Source: Rossellomorea marisflavi
Lineage (GTDB): Bacteria; Bacillota; Bacilli; Bacillales; Bacillaceae_B
Assembly (NCBI GenBank): GCA_003667865.1
Contig: CP033051.1
Location: 3,250,501-3,314,500 of the forward strand
Direction of reading: 5' to 3'
DNA length: 64,000 nt
How positions within the stretch are numbered: the first letter of the stretch is position 1; every line of letters starts with the position of its first letter. The notes below the pieces were generated by a model. The model was not told the DNA's origin and did not search any database. It saw only the letters and a list, made by a program, of their open reading frames with translations. The position numbers and the translations under genes were made by a program. Positions 62,014-64,000 of the stretch are shown piece by piece.

Positions 62014-62863
62014 ATTTGATGATTATGTAAAGAACATTCTCAATCAAACCGAATGTACCCAGGTTGAAAAAGAAGATATGTATGAGGAACTCATGCTGCA
62101 TCTAGAGCTTTCAAAAGAGGATCTGATGTTAAAAGGAATAAGTGAAAGAGAAGCTGAGATAAAGGCAATGAACCTATTTGGTTCTGCTGAAATGATTGGA
62201 TTTGATTTGCAGCAGTCAATCTTTCCATTCCGAAAAGAATTAATGTTAACGCTTACGTTAATGTCATTTCTTTATACAATCTCAGTATATCTTTTGTCTT
62301 TATTTCATGTTGGCGATGCACATATCATCTGGTTGGTTGTATGCATGACTGTGAATTCATTCTTGCTATTCATATGTTTAAATAAAGCAGTCCGATTAAA
62401 CAGGAGACGCTGGATTAACAGCTTTTTGATTACACATATTCTCACCTATTTGTATGGAAATGCATTTGTCACAACCTTTGATCACGAGCTTTATATGACC
62501 ATCGGTGTGTTCAACTGGATCATCATTCTTTTTGCCACTTTCCTTGTCTATCAAACTACAACCAGTGAAATCTACTACAATGGAACATTTGCAAAAGAAC
62601 GGAAGAGACTACACCAGATAAATTTTATCCTCGGGATAGCGGTCATTGGGCTAAGTTTGTTCTTTGTTTATGGTGGGCTCGCATTGTTTGGAGGATTTCA
62701 TTTTTTTATGCTTCCATTGTTCATCCCGTTAACACTTTGGATCCTTCTTTATGTTGGACAATTAAAATTACTAAATCGTCATAAGAGGGTCAGCTTGATT
62801 CTTATGATGATCTCCATTCTGATCTTTGTATTTTGTGTATTTTATTTCTTGATGCCATATTAA
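62003..62863 (+). CDS. membrane protein with N-terminal HAAS (DUF1700-like) domain
   Basis: GTG 62003 overlaps the end of padR. The 286-residue protein has an N-terminal ~75-residue HAAS domain (KDDMYEELMLHLELSKEDLM-like text, GISEREAEIKAMNLFGSAEM). Seven to eight membrane helices follow. HAAS proteins pair with PadR regulators and are thought to receive or pass a signal at the membrane. It is translationally coupled to the regulator. Confidence 0.82.
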   Translation: MNSKFDDYVKNILNQTECTQVEKEDMYEELMLHLELSKEDLMLKGISEREAEIKAMNLFGSAEMIGFDLQQSIFPFRKELMLTLTLMSFLYTISVYLLSLFHVGDAHIIWLVVCMTVNSFLLFICLNKAVRLNRRRWINSFLITHILTYLYGNAFVTTFDHELYMTIGVFNWIIILFATFLVYQTTTSEIYYNGTFAKERKRLHQINFILGIAVIGLSLFFVYGGLALFGGFHFFMLPLFIPLTLWILLYVGQLKLLNRHKRVSLILMMISILIFVFCVFYFLMPY

Positions 62864-62884
62864 ATAATATCTAGGAGTTTTTTT

Positions 62885-63928
62885 ATGAAAAAAAAGACCA
62901 TTTTTTGGTGGATGATTGCGATGGTTGTTGTCTCAACACTATTGCTAACTGTATTGGGAATCGTGTTTGGGAAAAGTGAAGTGGAAAAAAGTGAAGGTTT
63001 GTCTGGGCACTTTGACATATCCAAAGAAGGGTCAATTGCCTATGTCCATTATACAGATGGACGACCAGAAATTCGCTTGTATGATCCTGCGAATTCTACA
63101 GAGAACGTGATTCCGTTGGAAGATGACAAATATATTTTAGACCCAACTTTTACAAATGAGGCTTCATTGATTACGTATATAGCGACTAATCGTAATGTAG
63201 AAGAAGACCCAACAAGTTCTGTACGTCAATATAATCTTCAAACAAATGAAGATAAGGAGTTATTCTCTGTTCCTTCCGTTATTACGGAGATTGCATTTTC
63301 ACCAGTAGAAGATTCTTTGTTTTATCTGCAAGCTGGTACTTATGAAAATTATTCTCCCCTTGCTAGTAAGCGACCACATGATTTTGATGTTCATGAGTAT
63401 AAAATTAGCGAGAACCGACATGTTCAGCATACAAACTTGAAAGAATATTCAATGGAATCCCTTCATATCAGTGAGGATGGTGAATCTGTTTTTGTTCAAA
63501 TGCTTGATGATGCTGAAGCAGAGACTGCAGAAGATATATTTAATAACGTAAAACAACGTATCTTCGAAATTCCATTGAGTCAACCTGATACCCTTAGAAT
63601 TGTCAGTGATCCAAATCGTGACATAGACATTAACGGATTTACAATCATTCCGAACCGTCAAGACTTCATTTTTCAATCCGTAGCGAACATCAACGAAGGC
63701 GATTTATATCATTATGAATTGTATCATTTCAATAAAGAGACAAAGGAAGAGCAACAGCTCACACATTTGAAGGAATACGCAGGAAATCCTAAAGTAGTAA
63801 TGGATTTAAAGAAAATATACTTTATCGTAGATAAGCAGTTTGCAAAAGCAACTAGTGACTATCATCTATTTAGAATGAATTTAGATGGCACTGACATGGA
63901 GGAATTGCCTCTACCTGTGAATGAATAA
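62885..63928 (+). CDS. membrane-anchored TolB-like beta-propeller protein
   Basis: The 347-residue protein has one anchor helix (MIAMVVVSTLLLTVLGIVFG). A domain with repeated blades follows, for example EGSIAYVHYTDGRPEIRLYD, ASLITYIATNRNVEEDPTSS, TEIAFSPVEDSLFYLQAGTY and KIYFIVDKQFAKATSDYHLF. This fits a TolB-like six-bladed propeller outside the membrane. GGAG lies eleven bases before the ATG, 21 bp after the HAAS gene; the three form one operon. Confidence 0.78.
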   Translation: MKKKTIFWWMIAMVVVSTLLLTVLGIVFGKSEVEKSEGLSGHFDISKEGSIAYVHYTDGRPEIRLYDPANSTENVIPLEDDKYILDPTFTNEASLITYIATNRNVEEDPTSSVRQYNLQTNEDKELFSVPSVITEIAFSPVEDSLFYLQAGTYENYSPLASKRPHDFDVHEYKISENRHVQHTNLKEYSMESLHISEDGESVFVQMLDDAEAETAEDIFNNVKQRIFEIPLSQPDTLRIVSDPNRDIDINGFTIIPNRQDFIFQSVANINEGDLYHYELYHFNKETKEEQQLTHLKEYAGNPKVVMDLKKIYFIVDKQFAKATSDYHLFRMNLDGTDMEELPLPVNE

Positions 63929-63936
63929 GAAAGATA

Positions 63937-63973
63937 GGGCCCTAATCCCTGATCGTAAAAGGGTCAGGGTCCA
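63937..63973 (+). terminator. imperfect hairpin after the PadR operon
   Basis: GGGCCCTAATCCC and GGGTCAGGGTCC pair with a bulge. There is no T-run, so it may be a repeat rather than a terminator. The window ends soon after. Confidence 0.35.
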
Positions 63974-64000
63974 AAATTGAAAAGATCGCCCATTATCCTT

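Overview
The window is low-GC DNA with AGGAGG-type ribosome binding sites, frequent TTG/GTG starts, T-box leaders, lipoprotein signal peptides and families typical of Firmicutes (TyrZ-type tyrosyl-tRNA synthetase, class B PBP of the PbpA/PbpH group, VanZ, YrvL-like, PadR, DUF3862- and DUF3953-like proteins). It most likely comes from a Bacillaceae chromosome. I see no rRNA, tRNA, CRISPR array, plasmid replication gene or complete prophage. Family names are recalled from memory, not searched.

Layout. 0-5.5 kb: single-gene units (MTA/SAH nucleosidase-like, HAD phosphatase, EEP phosphatase/nuclease, serine hydrolase, small membrane proteins), most followed by their own hairpin. 5.9-16 kb: lipoproteins, membrane proteins, two alpha/beta hydrolases and many orphan genes. 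16-20 kb: a T-box leader in front of a GNAT acetyltransferase, then two genes each broken by one in-frame stop, then an amidohydrolase. 21-25 kb: two MFS exporters, the second behind an ArsR-type regulator. 25-33 kb: small membrane proteins, a decayed transposase, a methyltransferase, a P-loop kinase and a Nudix hydrolase. 33.4-36.7 kb: ECF sigma factor, overlapping membrane partner (anti-sigma candidate) and an oligopeptide-type permease pair without ATPase or binding protein. 37-46 kb: an accessory stretch rich in interspersed palindromic repeats, with a HEPN-like protein, lipoproteins and small membrane proteins. 46-52 kb: VanZ-like protein, class B PBP, T-box plus tyrZ, methyltransferase. 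53-54.4 kb: an IS4-family insertion sequence. 55-58 kb: DUF3862-like lipoprotein with a second permease pair whose first gene is broken. 58-64 kb: hydrolase, lipoprotein, VOC protein, and a PadR-HAAS-TolB-like operon under a perfect 28-bp palindrome.

How it works together. Few genes form pathways. Most are stand-alone units with their own start signal and hairpin. The main unexplained signal is a set of interspersed non-coding modules: (i) a ~100-bp imperfect palindrome (module F) with ends like TTGYTGCGYAGTA; (ii) 32-34 bp after some copies, a conserved extended -10 promoter-like block (module P); (iii) a TTAACGGGCAG-type box close to gene starts; and (iv) several related hairpin-terminator families often followed by TTGTTGAA. 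They occur between unrelated genes and in one place supply the 5' end of an ORF. They could be portable terminator-promoter units or non-autonomous mobile repeats.

Gene decay is frequent: at least five genes carry an isolated in-frame stop or frameshift, three paralogues of one exported protein family are scattered (one broken), and several gene remnants lie between intact genes. Either this is a degrading accessory region or the assembly has residual errors; the reads would decide.
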